A stretch of DNA of 64,000 nt from Paramoeba atlantica (lineage: Eukaryota; Discosea), in the NCBI GenBank assembly GCA_977017575.1, contig CDRNVI010000022.1, forward strand, positions 1-64,000, given 5' to 3'. Of this stretch, positions 40,868-49,812 are shown one piece after another. Every line of letters starts with the position of its first letter. The first letter of the stretch is position 1. The notes under the pieces are model-generated. The model saw only the letters and a program-made list of their open reading frames with translations, was not told the origin of the DNA and made no database searches. Position numbers and translations under genes: made by a program.

Positions 40868-41992
40868 CTAGTGGATCGTTCGTCTTTCGGCACGAGTGTA
40901 GCTCACAGGTGTCTTCGTACCGCCACTCGCCACCCCCCGGTGAAAATCCTTTAAACGTGGACAATTGGCCCGCAAGTGCCCAGGCATGCGACAGTTGAAG
41001 CACAGCGGAGGCTGGGTCGCACGTACCCGACGAGACTGCTTTGAAGTTTCCTCTAGCATAATACGTCCATAGGTGTCGTCAGGGTTCTTTACCTGGTGAA
41101 GTCGCTGCTGTACTTTCTCAACTGGAGCGCCGGCCGCGGCCCAATAATGGTTTCTTAGCTCCTCTATTATGATCTTAGCTATGTTGTAGAAGTTTTCGTC
41201 TGTCCATTCTGCCAACTTGCGCGCCGCATAAATCCACTGAACGAGCATTTCGAATAAGCGTTCCCGAACAAGCGGAGGATTGAACCGTACGCCGAATTCT
41301 TTCGTATCGCGGAGCTCTCGCACCAGTTCCCGTGGCTTAAACTCATCTGGGGATTCTATCCATGGACCCCATGTCTTTGGTTCAATGGGAGAGAAGTTCT
41401 TGGGATCAGAGATGGTCAAACGGTCTACAGAAGGAAGATGCTCAACTCGCTCACCGCCTGGCATCCGAGCTTGTACTTTAGCAATCGCCAATGAGTAAGA
41501 GTCAATATCTGGGAACGGGAAGCTGTACTCCATATCTTGTTCATCATCCCAACGCGCCTTTAATTCTGAGTGGTCAGGGTCATTGCGATTTTTCAAGTAC
41601 ACTTGGCCGATTACTGTATATTGCTCGGTCTCTTCCTGGTGACCCCATACTGCCTGAATCCAAACCTTATGACCTCGAGAGAGAAGCAATCGCATCTTAT
41701 GAGCAAATTCATATTTCGCATCATCCGTCATCGGCAAACGTACATCGTTTCCAAGGAGGGCTTCAACCTGGTCAGGGTTGAGGGTACCGCCTCGTCGGCT
41801 ATGGCGGGAAACCTGGGGCTCCGGAGCTTGAGGCTCAGGGCTGTTTGCTCTAGATCGTGAAATTGCCCTAGTAACGGCTTGGACGATTCCAGACATAAAA
41901 ATTCGAAAACGTGTAGATTTTGTATTTGAATAGTCCCTAAGCACATACACATCCGTTAATAACTTTTCTAATGAATTTACGAAATCAATCAA
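40868..41992 (-). CDS. gag-like protein, element C copy 2
   Basis: 374 codons, one amino-acid difference noticed from copy 1. Same order: basic/proline leader, GTLNPDQVEA, small W...W...FPFPDID domain, helical region, CCHC knuckle CFNCRMPGHLRANC. Confidence 0.8.
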   Translation of the reverse strand: MIDFVNSLEKLLTDVYVLRDYSNTKSTRFRIFMSGIVQAVTRAISRSRANSPEPQAPEPQVSRHSRRGGTLNPDQVEALLGNDVRLPMTDDAKYEFAHKMRLLLSRGHKVWIQAVWGHQEETEQYTVIGQVYLKNRNDPDHSELKARWDDEQDMEYSFPFPDIDSYSLAIAKVQARMPGGERVEHLPSVDRLTISDPKNFSPIEPKTWGPWIESPDEFKPRELVRELRDTKEFGVRFNPPLVRERLFEMLVQWIYAARKLAEWTDENFYNIAKIIIEELRNHYWAAAGAPVEKVQQRLHQVKNPDDTYGRIMLEETSKQSRRVRATQPPLCFNCRMPGHLRANCPRLKDFHRGVASGGTKTPVSYTRAERRTIH

Positions 41993-42067
41993 TCAACAGT
42001 CACATTTTCAATGATAAGTAAAACTATACGTAATAAGCTCTCGCCTGAATTTCTTACCGTAAACTAT

Positions 42068-42179
42068 CCCCTGGACCAACCGGCTTTAGTGAGAGCATGA
42101 TGCGACTTCTAGCAGACGACGAAGAATCATGCCTTTCACTTTGTCATATGTTTCGGGACGTTAACAACGGCGAAGTCCC
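42068..42179 (+). pseudogene. LINE N7 fragment before RT motif A
   Basis: Encodes PGPTGFSESMMRLLADDEES and CHMFRDVNNGEVP, matching N1 residues 412-447. It is split from the RT at 43493 by a DNA transposon that duplicated GAAGTCCC. Confidence 0.7.
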
Positions 42180-42484
42180 GGCCAGGGGGGGCATTCGATG
42201 AAAATTCATCGAACGCACCGTGCGTTCGATGAATATTCATTGAACGGGCAGTGCGTTCGATGATCATTCATCCAACGGGCGCTGCTGCACGAATTTTTCG
42301 TCTCGATTTTTTTTGGGGGGAATTTGAACATTACCATCTCGTTTACATGTCTGGAGGCAAGGCCCAACTGTCAGCGAAGCCCAAGTGTGCAAGCAAGGCC
42401 CCCGTCTGCGAGCAAGGCCCAACTGTGAGCGTAGCCCTGGGACAGAATTATATTTTTTGGCGACCCGCGCGCTCCATGCGGAGG

Positions 42485-42614
42485 TGGTGGATATTAGCAC
42501 GGCGGGCGGATGAGTTGGCATCACGGCCTTCTTTTTCCATCGGGCACGAGGGAGCGGCAAAATCTCAGGAACTACTCCTGATTCTTTTGCTTTGGAGCGT
42601 GTGAACACTCCCAT
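42485..42614 (-). pseudogene. LINE ORF start, SL-tagged
   Basis: Begins MGVFTRSKAKESGVVPEILP, like the LINE start at 60130 (MGMFTRSRAKDTGVAPVIQP). The full SL lies 23 nt upstream. About 40 codons remain before GCG-rich repeat sequence takes over. Carried inside the 42180-43492 DNA transposon. Confidence 0.6.
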
Positions 42615-42637
42615 GAAAGGTAAAAAAAGTAAATAAT

Positions 42638-42673
42638 CAACAAGGTACAGAAACTGTATCTTTATCGTTAAAG
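42638..42673 (-). other. spliced-leader sequence, most complete copy
   Basis: On the minus strand, 36 nt ending GATACAGTTTCTGTACC then TTGTTG, preceded by CTTTAACGATAAA. It matches the conserved 3' two thirds of trypanosomatid SL exons, with TAACG preserved as well. It is followed by 23 nt of leader and the start codon of a LINE ORF, exactly as in a trans-spliced mRNA. No 5' splice donor (GT) follows, so this is a retroposed exon and not an SL RNA gene. Confidence 0.8.
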
Positions 42674-43492
42674 ATTATTGTACGTGTGCTTCTCTCTAGA
42701 TTCGTGGGAAGCAATTTGCGAAGCCCAACTACCTTGATAACAAATTTTAGTACCCATTTTGGCCGCGCGGGGGCCCCCGCGTGAGCGGGGGTGCGCGCGG
42801 CCGCGAAACGGCGAGGGCCCGCGTGAGCGGGCCTGAGCCGTACCCCGCGTAGGATTCCCCTGTGCGTCGTTAGTGGGAAGTAATTTGCGAAGCTCACTGA
42901 ATTTCGTAGTTTTCGCTACGCAGGCGTTGTCAACGTATATAGTGAAGTGTAGGATACTGAACGCACGGAAAATGAAAATCAAAAAAAATTCTTGGGTGTT
43001 CCACAAAAGTCCTTGACATATGCAAAAGTCCTTGACTTGCACCGTAAATTTCCGTTCGTTGAGTACTCAAAGAAAATCCGGCAGTTCGTTGAGTACAACG
43101 AACGTACCCCCAACCTAATATTTTTTGGGTCGCGCACTGAGGACCTGTGTCTGCCACTTCCGCAGGTTTGTGTATTTGTAAGTTATGATTTTATCTTTGT
43201 AAACTTATGAGGCAATAGTTTTAAGAATCCTTCCGCTTTTTGATAACGTTTCGGATTTGTTTTTGTCTTACGGATCAAGGTAGCAGCCAGGAGCATGATG
43301 CAGACCGAAACGAGCTATTTTTTTACAAAAAAAAATGCGTTTTCATTCATCGAACAGGACATCCTGTTCGATGAATGATTCATCGAACGGGTCGTACTGC
43401 AATCCATTCATCGAACAGGATGTCCTGTTCGATGAATATTCATCGAACGGACAGTGCGTTCGATGAATATTCATCGAGTGCCCCCCCTCCCC

Positions 43493-44294
43493 GAAGTCCC
43501 TCCGTCTTTCTTCCTAAGCCACAGAATGGCATACGACCGGTTGCTATGGGGGAGACTGTTTTGAAGCTTTGCGGTACAATTCTCCTTCAACGGCATGAAA
43601 GCGCACTTCAGGTTTTCTTTGCCCCTATCCAGCGAGGCATTTTACAGCGAAATGCTTGTGAATCAATCGTTCGCGAACTTCTAGAGGAATACGATACCGG
43701 TCATGCTCTCTTAACTGTGGACTTCAAAAATGCGTACAACACCCCACAGAGGAACTCCATCGTTAGAGCTCTTCTGGGTAACCCAATTTTCAAACCGTTT
43801 ATGCGCCTTTTCTACTTTGAATATGGCTTACCCCCTGAGTTGCTCTTCTTTGCGAATAACTCCCTATACTCCACAATAGAAAGCACCTCAGGTATCCGAC
43901 AAGGCTCTGCTCTCTCATCACTTTGCTTCTGCGCACTTCTTCAGGGCCCCCTTTTGGAGATTGCATCCTTGTACCCTGAGGTCAAAATACGAGCCTACCA
44001 AGACGATGTAACGATGAGTTCGAACAGCGTGACTTCGCTAGAAGCTGCTTTTCTACACCTGCGCGAAATTACGACGGAGCTTAACTTGCACATCAACTTT
44101 CAAAAATGTGAATGGTTCCAGAAAAGCAGTCCTTTATTCTTCCAAACTTCGCCGCTGCAGGGGGTTGGCGTTAGTGCGCGCCTAGATTCTATCAAAGTAT
44201 TAGGAGCTTTCCTGAAGAAGCAAATACTCATAGAACACGAAAAACAGGCGTCGGAGCTGCAGAAGAAGAACAATCAGCTGGAGCATCTATTAAA
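43493..44294 (+). pseudogene. LINE N7 reverse transcriptase, partial
   Basis: RT of the N1 type: KPQNGIRPVAMGETVLKLCG, QRGILQRNACESIV, motif A LLTVDFKNAYNTP, motif B TSGIRQGSALSSLCFCALLQ, motif C YQDDVTMSS, then LHINFQKCEWF and IKVLGAFLKK. The copy ends near 44294 at a short-repeat tail of another insertion, so the zinc finger and RLE are missing. Motif C is YQDD where N1 has YMDD; both keep the catalytic Asp pair. Confidence 0.8.
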
Positions 44295-44783
44295 ACGTAT
44301 TGTATTGTATTGTATTCAGATAAAAACCCCGTAGACGGGGTGTTGCCTCCTCGGAGAGAGCCGAAGGTAGCTCCGACCCGCACGACCCGTGCGCAGACCT
44401 AAAAGGATTGCAGCACAGAGCCGATGCAAGCCGATCCAGCTAACGCGCAGACTGAAAGTCCGCTGCGGGAAGCTGGATTAGCTAGGAGGGTGGGGTTCGC
44501 CACACCCCGACACTGCCAAAAGCAGTGCTCCTTGACCCCTTGCCTGCTTGCTGGCATAGTTTGGGAGTGTCGACTCTCAGCTTCAACGGTTTTAGCACCT
44601 CAGCTTCAACGGACCAAGTCTTCTAGGATGTTATCCACTCGAGCGGACTTGGATCCTCAGCTTCAACAGGCCAAACCTCAGCTTCAACAAGCTCGTATCT
44701 CTCCAAATTGTTACCCTAGCCCCGTTATCATGGGCTAGTTGCAAGCCGCAGAAAAAAAGAAAAAAGTACGTTCAAAAAAGCGT
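44295..44783 (-). mobile_element. SINE-like repeat with (ATACA)n tail and CTTCAAC repeats
   Basis: It starts with (TATTG)n on the plus strand, i.e. an (CAATA)n tail on the minus strand, then hairpin CCCCGTAGACGGGG and a GTTGCCTCC motif. An analogous hairpin plus (A)TGTTACCTCC occurs at 45208 and 45935, so these ends are related. The distal part has four copies of CCTCAGCTTCAAC (44576-44690). No coding capacity. Confidence 0.5.
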
Positions 44784-44843
44784 GAATGACGCCTACCTTA
44801 GTTTTTTAGTACCTTGTTATGTTCGGTACCGGGGGCGCCATTC
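44784..44843 (-). repeat. motif H hairpin, copy 2
   Basis: Outer stem GAATGACGCC/GGCGCCATTC, inner stem GTACC/GGTAC around loop TTGTTATGTTC. Given in plus-strand terms; the presumed sense is minus. Confidence 0.75.
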
Positions 44844-45175
44844 TCGGGCGGCAGCACAAGGGGCGGCGCAAGGGGTGGCACAGGAAGCGTGAGAGAGGGC
44901 GGCACAGGGGGCGGCACAAGGGGTGGCACAGGGAGTGGCACAGGGGGCGGCACAGGGCAGTGCCGCGCAAGGGGAGAACACACAAGGAATGACACAGAGA
45001 GGGCGGGCGAAGAGGGCAGCGCGGGGGTCGCGGCGAGGAGCACGGCAGGGAGCACGGGTGTGGAGTACGGCGGGGAGGGCGGAAGTGAGCACGGGGCGGC
45101 AAAGGGGCGACACACAGAGCGGCGGCATAGGGGGGGGCACAGGGGGCAGGAGGGGGCAGGCGCGGCGGGTGATTG
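44844..45175. repeat. GGCACAGGGGGC minisatellite
   Basis: Irregular GC-rich tandem units (GGCACAGGGGGCGGCACAAG type) in a setting that mirrors 13290-13800: each follows a motif H copy. Open frames on both strands are artefacts of composition. Confidence 0.85.
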
Positions 45176-45505
45176 ATTGATGATTGATTTTTAGGCAATA
45201 TATCTCCGAGGAGATGTTACCTCCCTAGGATAAGCCCCCCTTATCGCTTGCTAGGAGCCGTGCCACGCAGCACGCAAGTCAAATCCGAAGATTTGACCAG
45301 ATCGAGCGCGAGCAGCCAGCTTATCTTTTTTAACCCCTTTTATATCCCTCCCCCCCTTTTTATATGCTACAAGAAAATATTCTTTATGAAAAAACACTTC
45401 TTTTGAAGTGAAAAAACACAACACACTCCAAAGATTATGCTGAATGACACCCACCCTAGTTCCTTAGTACCTTGTTATATCCGGTACCGGGCGGTGTCAT
45501 TCTCA
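45172..45505 (-). repeat. SINE-like repeat S2 (direct repeat of S3)
   Basis: Begins on the plus strand with GATTGATTGAT tail units, then ATCTCCGAGGAGATGTTACC hairpin, CTTATCGCTTGCTAGGAGC, a lower-complexity middle and motif H at its far end. About 320 bp, repeated in the same orientation at 45900-46213. Non-coding. Confidence 0.75.
45442..45502 (-). repeat. motif H hairpin, copy 3
   Basis: Outer stem GAATGACACC/GGTGTCATTC (10 bp), CCC/GGG, inner stem GTACC/GGTAC, loop TTGTTATATCC. Confidence 0.8.
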
Positions 45506-45520
45506 CGCTGCAATGTCTGG

Positions 45521-45576
45521 GTGACCGTTACCCTAGTTATTTTGTGCCTTGTTTTGCTGGCACCGGGTAGTGTCAC
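45521..45576 (-). repeat. motif H hairpin, copy 4
   Basis: Outer stem GTGAC/GTCAC, inner stem GTGCC/GGCAC (both positions changed relative to copy 3), loop TTGTTTTGCT, conserved ACCCTAGTT and CGGGT. Confidence 0.75.
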
Positions 45577-45592
45577 CCGCGGGGCCCTGATC

Positions 45593-45643
45593 GTACCCAC
45601 CCTAGGTATGTAGCGTCTTGTTATGCGACGCCGGGTGAGTTAG
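45593..45643 (-). repeat. motif H hairpin, copy 5
   Basis: Inner stem GCGTC/GACGC, loop TTGTTATGC, with CACCCTAGG and CCGGGTG forming the middle pairing. The outer stem is weaker. Confidence 0.65.
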
Positions 45644-45899
45644 CTAGGGAAGCTGGGGTCGCTACGCCCCATCATCCGACAAAAGCCGAATGCCCTGACA
45701 TATAACCTCCTTAACCATCCTCCAGGATCCTCGCGGTCGCTTCTTAAAGTTCTTCTCTAAATTTTGGCACTCCAACTGAACGAGGTCAGTAATTTGCTTT
45801 TCATGTTCTCGCACAAACTTATCGAAACGTTTCCTATTACTTGATATTTTGTATAAAGCTTGCAGATTTACCGGTGCGTCATTACATACTGGAGTGGCA

Positions 45900-46330
45900 A
45901 AACTGAGATTGATTTTTGATTTTTTTAGGCATTATATCTCCGAGGAGATGTTACCTCCCTAGAACAAGCCCCCCCTTATCGCTTGCTAGGAGCTGTGCCA
46001 CGCAAGTCAAATCCGAAGATTTCACCAGATCGAGCGCGAGCAGCCAGCTTATCTTTTTTTTAACCCCTTTCATATACTACAAGATCTTCTTTATGAAAAA
46101 AACACTTCTTTTGAAGTGAAAAAACACAACACACTCCAAAGATTATGCTGAATGACACCCACCCTAGTTCCTTAGTACCTTGTTATATCCGGTACCGGGC
46201 GGTGTCATTCTCATCCCGTCGCCGAGGCATGTATGTCGTTAGCGAGCGCGCTAACCCTACCCCCTCGGTGGAGGTGGAACGGCATTGGTGCTAGCTGAGG
46301 TTTTATCCCTCCCCATAAGCAGAAAAAAAG
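45900..46330 (-). repeat. SINE-like repeat S3 (direct repeat of S2)
   Basis: Tail-like TTGATTTTTGATTTTT, the same hairpin and TTACCTCCCTAG as S2, motif H at 46150-46210, then CCCGTCGCCGAGGCATGTAT, which is shared with the insertion at 24508-25185. S2 and S3 differ by small gaps. Confidence 0.7.
46150..46210 (-). repeat. motif H hairpin, copy 6
   Basis: Identical to copy 3; part of the S2/S3 duplication. Confidence 0.8.
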
Positions 46331-46353
46331 AAAAAAGTACGTTCAAAAAAGCG

Positions 46354-46393
46354 TGAATGACGCCTACCTTAGTTTTTTAGTACCTTGTTATGT
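46354..46393 (-). repeat. motif H, copy 7, interrupted
   Basis: Same sequence as copy 2 up to TTGTTATGTT, where LINE N1 sequence starts; the right half is missing. Confidence 0.7.
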
Positions 46394-46407
46394 TGTACGA
46401 CGACCTC

Positions 46408-49400
46408 ATGTACACAACCCCCATTCCACAGCATATTCCCCTCAACTGGCAAAAGAAGATGGAACACAAAGCGCAAAGCATCGAGAAAAACCCAACGTCA
46501 GACCACGGCCGCCACAACACGAAAGACGAGGAAACCGCTTTTGCCAGTGTTCGGAGAAATGAAATTCTACGAAGAAGTCAAACTGGAGAGTCATCCTTGA
46601 AAATTAAGATCAGAAAAGAGACACGACTGAAGAAAACTCCGAAAAAGGTAAAAGTGATACTCCGTAGCTCTGATCTAACGAAGGCGAACCTCGGACAAGC
46701 GGACATGTCACATGACGAAGGATCGGAGAGCTCATCTGCATCAGGATCAGACATCTCGGAGGACGATCGGGTGGCCGAGGTCGAAACAATGAAAGCTCCG
46801 GACCAAATACTAAAGGTAATCAACGACTGGGGAAAAGGAACTACTTGCGAGCTACATTGGAAATTCCGCCACAGCAGTGAGATTTATCAGTCGATTGGAG
46901 AAGTTGTTACGCGACATTCTAGAAAAGGTGCAATCAGGGTAAAGATTTCCTACACACCGCAGCATCAGCCAGGTCCATCAGGATTTCTATATCTACCTGC
47001 ATCTCACAAGATTAACATCTTCCGATTACGGGTGGTAAAGCTCAACCGTATTGTGACACAAACGCCATTTTTGGATATCGAAGAAACACAAGATTGTGAC
47101 ACGGGATGCGACTTGGAGCCTCTTCCCCCACTCGCCCACATCGACCCCACGTTTGCCGCTCACGTCATAGCAATCTTTAGATCAATCCTGCGAGGATATC
47201 CCACGCTCAAGCTTATAACAGAGAAAACATCCGTCTGGCACAAGTTTCTAAACGCACCCCGAGACTCACTCACCACTGTGCGACAAGCGATCCAGCGGAA
47301 GTATCATGTGCCAAACAAATTGCGCAACGAGGAGCCGGCGTTCTCCTCACCTGACGAGAAACTTGAACGTGAAGTCGACCGCCGATCAATCCGCAGTGCG
47401 CTTCGAACGGCTAGGGCTGGTAACCTAAGCAAAGCTACGCGTATCCTCGACAACGTATATTTTGACTCGAACCTTAGCGTTGAGGAGAAAGTAGCGGAGC
47501 TCAAGAGTCTACATCCCGATGGAGAGCGCCCACAAGCTCAGACGGACGCAGACCCCCGAACAGGAATCATCGAAAAACACGAACTTCGGGCCGCGATAGA
47601 GAAACTGGCTCCGGGAGCTTCCCCGGGCCCTACGGGATTGAGTGAAGCCATGTTGCGCCTACTTGCGGATGACGAGGAATCCAGCACCGCGCTCTGCCAT
47701 ATGCTACGCGATGTAGTGAACGGGGAGATCGCATCGTCGGTGCGTGACAGACTGACACGATGTCGACTAATGGCCATCAACAAACCGCAGAACGGAATAC
47801 GACCGATTGCAATTGGGGAGACTCTATTGAAAGTATGTGGCTCGATCCTTCTAAACAGGAACGAAGAGAAACTGAAGAAATTTTTCCAGCCTGTCCAAAG
47901 AGGGATCCTCCAAAAGAATGCGTGCGAGGGAATTGTTCACGAGGTGCTCGATGAATATGACAAGGGACACGCCATCTTGGCGATCGATTATAAGAATGCC
48001 TACAATACCCCCACGCGTCAAGCAATCTTCGAAGCACTCAAGAAAGACGGCATCTTCAAACCTTTCATGCGGATTTTTAATCTTGAGTACGGGGACTCGT
48101 CTGATCTGCTCTTCTTTGCCAATAACTCGCTCCATTCGATCGTGAAGAGCACTTCTGGCGTTCGACAGGGCTCAGCGCTTTCGTCACTATACTTCTGTGC
48201 CCTGATACAGGATTCGCTCAAAGAAATCGAAGAGTCCTTTCCAGATGTAACGGTTCGAGCGTACATGGACGACATAACCTTGTCATCAACAAATCCCCTA
48301 TCCTTGCAGACCGCCTTTCTACACCTGCACGAATCTTCACGACTTCTGGGACTGGAAATGAACTTCCAGAAATGCGAATGGTTCAAGAAAACAGACACTC
48401 CATGGACGCCCCAAACTCTGCAAGCGATGGGGGTAGCCTGCCCGCAAGAAACAGTGAAAATTCTAGGTGCATATATCGGACAGGACGAGATGGTAAGTGA
48501 ATGCCTAAAGAAAAAGATGGACAAACACAAGTGTCTCTTTCGCCGTCTTCGACTCATGGGACCGAGCAACCTATCCCTCGCAATTCTGAATCGGTGCGCC
48601 ATCCCCCGTCAAGACTATCACCTCCGAGTACACAAGCCCGAAGCATCCCTTGAAATCGCCCAGCAGTTCGACGCGGAAGTAGGCAGTATTATTCAGCATT
48701 GGTTTAATGCAACGGGCCCTACTGCAAAACTCGCCACACTTCCGCAATATCTCGGCGGACTCGGACTTACTCCGTCATGTTTGAAGCAAAAGCACTTTTT
48801 CCAAGCGTCTCGCAAAGCCATTGAAGAGCAATCCAAAACCAATAACGCTCCGGTGGTCATAGCGGGATCCAAGCGAAACAGGGCTCTGAACGAACGTGAC
48901 AGCCAGAAGAATGATACTTCCAAGCGATTAGTCATGAAAGCAATACGATCTGAACAAAAACGATTTGCAACCGAGCTGAGAAAGGACATGCGCCTCAAAG
49001 AACTAATGGAGCGAGGATCCGCATCATTTCACCACCTGCAATCAACCAGCAACTACATCAATCCGTACCTCTTCCGTTTCTGTATAATGATGCGCCTGGG
49101 AATAGTGCCAGAAAATATGCCTAAGAGTGTGGTATGCCCGGGATGCCTGACAGAATATTCTTCTGATACCATCTTCCAGCACATTCCTGGATGTACACAA
49201 TGCTGTGGGATAAATGCAACGAAGAAGCACACACGATTAGTCCGTTTCCTAGGTGAATTGTGTGCCAAAGCAGGGGTGCCCCATGTTATAGAACCTCGAG
49301 TACATTCATCATTCTTCTGCACCAAATGTAAGGCCACCATATCCGAAGAGCTCTCTGAACATCACCCATGCAGAGCAAGACGTATGCGATCAGGCCCTGA

Positions 49401-49812
49401 TCTCGGTATCATGTGGTCCCATCTCGGAGAAATTCTCTACGATGTCACCGTAGTTCACAGTTGTGCCCCGAGCTATGCCAAAACCTCCGTCGAGCAGTTA
49501 ATCCAAAATGCCCTTGAGCGCAAGCACAAAAAATACGTTGTACAAGGGGGCATACCGAAAGAAAGTTTCAGCTGCTTGGCAATGACCGAATTAGGACAGT
49601 TGCACAACAACACGAAAACTCTCATTGTCTCGCTCGCACAACGGTCACAACAAAACGTGAAGGATGTCAAAGAAGCGTTCCAACTTGAAATAGAGAAGAT
49701 AAACGCGTACACAATTGCCACGCAACTCCGACAATACTTTCCACCAATTCAGTGGCTCGGAGTCATACACTTTGTTTTTTTTTGTGTGTTATCTTGTGTG
49801 CTTTTGGCTTAA
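46408..49812 (+). CDS. LINE N1: RT plus restriction-like endonuclease
   Basis: About 1,130 codons, one open frame. Numbering is from an upstream ATG at 46390 that lies in motif H, so the ATG at 46408 (MYTTPIPQ) is preferred. N-terminal small domain at 148-210 (CELHWKF ... YLPASHKI). RT about 390-720: motif A LAIDYKNAYNTP (Asp533), motif B TSGVRQGSALSS, motif C YMDD (625-628). Zinc finger CPGC...HIPGC (916-935), second Cys pair 977/980. RLE with PD (1003-1004), E1014, D1018 and RKHKKY. This is the R2/CRE architecture: nick the target, then prime reverse transcription. The last 15 residues differ from its relative at 59248 and may be foreign. Confidence 0.85.
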   Translation: MYTTPIPQHIPLNWQKKMEHKAQSIEKNPTSDHGRHNTKDEETAFASVRRNEILRRSQTGESSLKIKIRKETRLKKTPKKVKVILRSSDLTKANLGQADMSHDEGSESSSASGSDISEDDRVAEVETMKAPDQILKVINDWGKGTTCELHWKFRHSSEIYQSIGEVVTRHSRKGAIRVKISYTPQHQPGPSGFLYLPASHKINIFRLRVVKLNRIVTQTPFLDIEETQDCDTGCDLEPLPPLAHIDPTFAAHVIAIFRSILRGYPTLKLITEKTSVWHKFLNAPRDSLTTVRQAIQRKYHVPNKLRNEEPAFSSPDEKLEREVDRRSIRSALRTARAGNLSKATRILDNVYFDSNLSVEEKVAELKSLHPDGERPQAQTDADPRTGIIEKHELRAAIEKLAPGASPGPTGLSEAMLRLLADDEESSTALCHMLRDVVNGEIASSVRDRLTRCRLMAINKPQNGIRPIAIGETLLKVCGSILLNRNEEKLKKFFQPVQRGILQKNACEGIVHEVLDEYDKGHAILAIDYKNAYNTPTRQAIFEALKKDGIFKPFMRIFNLEYGDSSDLLFFANNSLHSIVKSTSGVRQGSALSSLYFCALIQDSLKEIEESFPDVTVRAYMDDITLSSTNPLSLQTAFLHLHESSRLLGLEMNFQKCEWFKKTDTPWTPQTLQAMGVACPQETVKILGAYIGQDEMVSECLKKKMDKHKCLFRRLRLMGPSNLSLAILNRCAIPRQDYHLRVHKPEASLEIAQQFDAEVGSIIQHWFNATGPTAKLATLPQYLGGLGLTPSCLKQKHFFQASRKAIEEQSKTNNAPVVIAGSKRNRALNERDSQKNDTSKRLVMKAIRSEQKRFATELRKDMRLKELMERGSASFHHLQSTSNYINPYLFRFCIMMRLGIVPENMPKSVVCPGCLTEYSSDTIFQHIPGCTQCCGINATKKHTRLVRFLGELCAKAGVPHVIEPRVHSSFFCTKCKATISEELSEHHPCRARRMRSGPDLGIMWSHLGEILYDVTVVHSCAPSYAKTSVEQLIQNALERKHKKYVVQGGIPKESFSCLAMTELGQLHNNTKTLIVSLAQRSQQNVKDVKEAFQLEIEKINAYTIATQLRQYFPPIQWLGVIHFVFFCVLSCVLLA

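Larger units (their letters stand above)
37680..42067 (-). mobile_element. VIPER-like YR retroelement C, copy 2 (looks whole)
   Basis: 4,388 bp, same ends and parts as copy 1 (19439-23827) and nearly identical, hence a recent insertion. The flanks are LINE sequence on both sides, with no obvious target duplication. No breaks seen. Confidence 0.9.
42180..43492. mobile_element. DNA transposon with 8-bp duplication, TTCGATGAA ends
   Basis: 1,313 bp flanked by GAAGTCCC (42172-42179, 43493-43500). The ends are inverted repeats GG(C/G).(A/G)GGGGGGCA.TCGATGAA, followed by repeated TTCGATGAATATTCATCGAA palindromes. The interior contains the GCG-rich repeat shared with 54041-54185 (inverted), an SL-tagged LINE start and a G/C-rich patch; no transposase is recognised. 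The 8-bp duplication fits hAT-like elements; the related element at 53607 shows 9 bp, so the superfamily is open. Confidence 0.7.

Noticed and set aside
37680-42067. C1 and C2 as one segmental duplication
   Set aside because: Their flanks are unrelated (element E gag versus LINE sequence); only the element itself is shared.
44798-45198. Proline- and alanine-rich frames over 100 codons
   Set aside because: Minisatellite artefact, the same on both strands.
45442-45502. Motif H as a degenerate SL RNA gene
   Set aside because: It shares only GTACCTTGTT with the SL, and the inner stem varies freely in other copies; there is no exon body, donor or Sm site.
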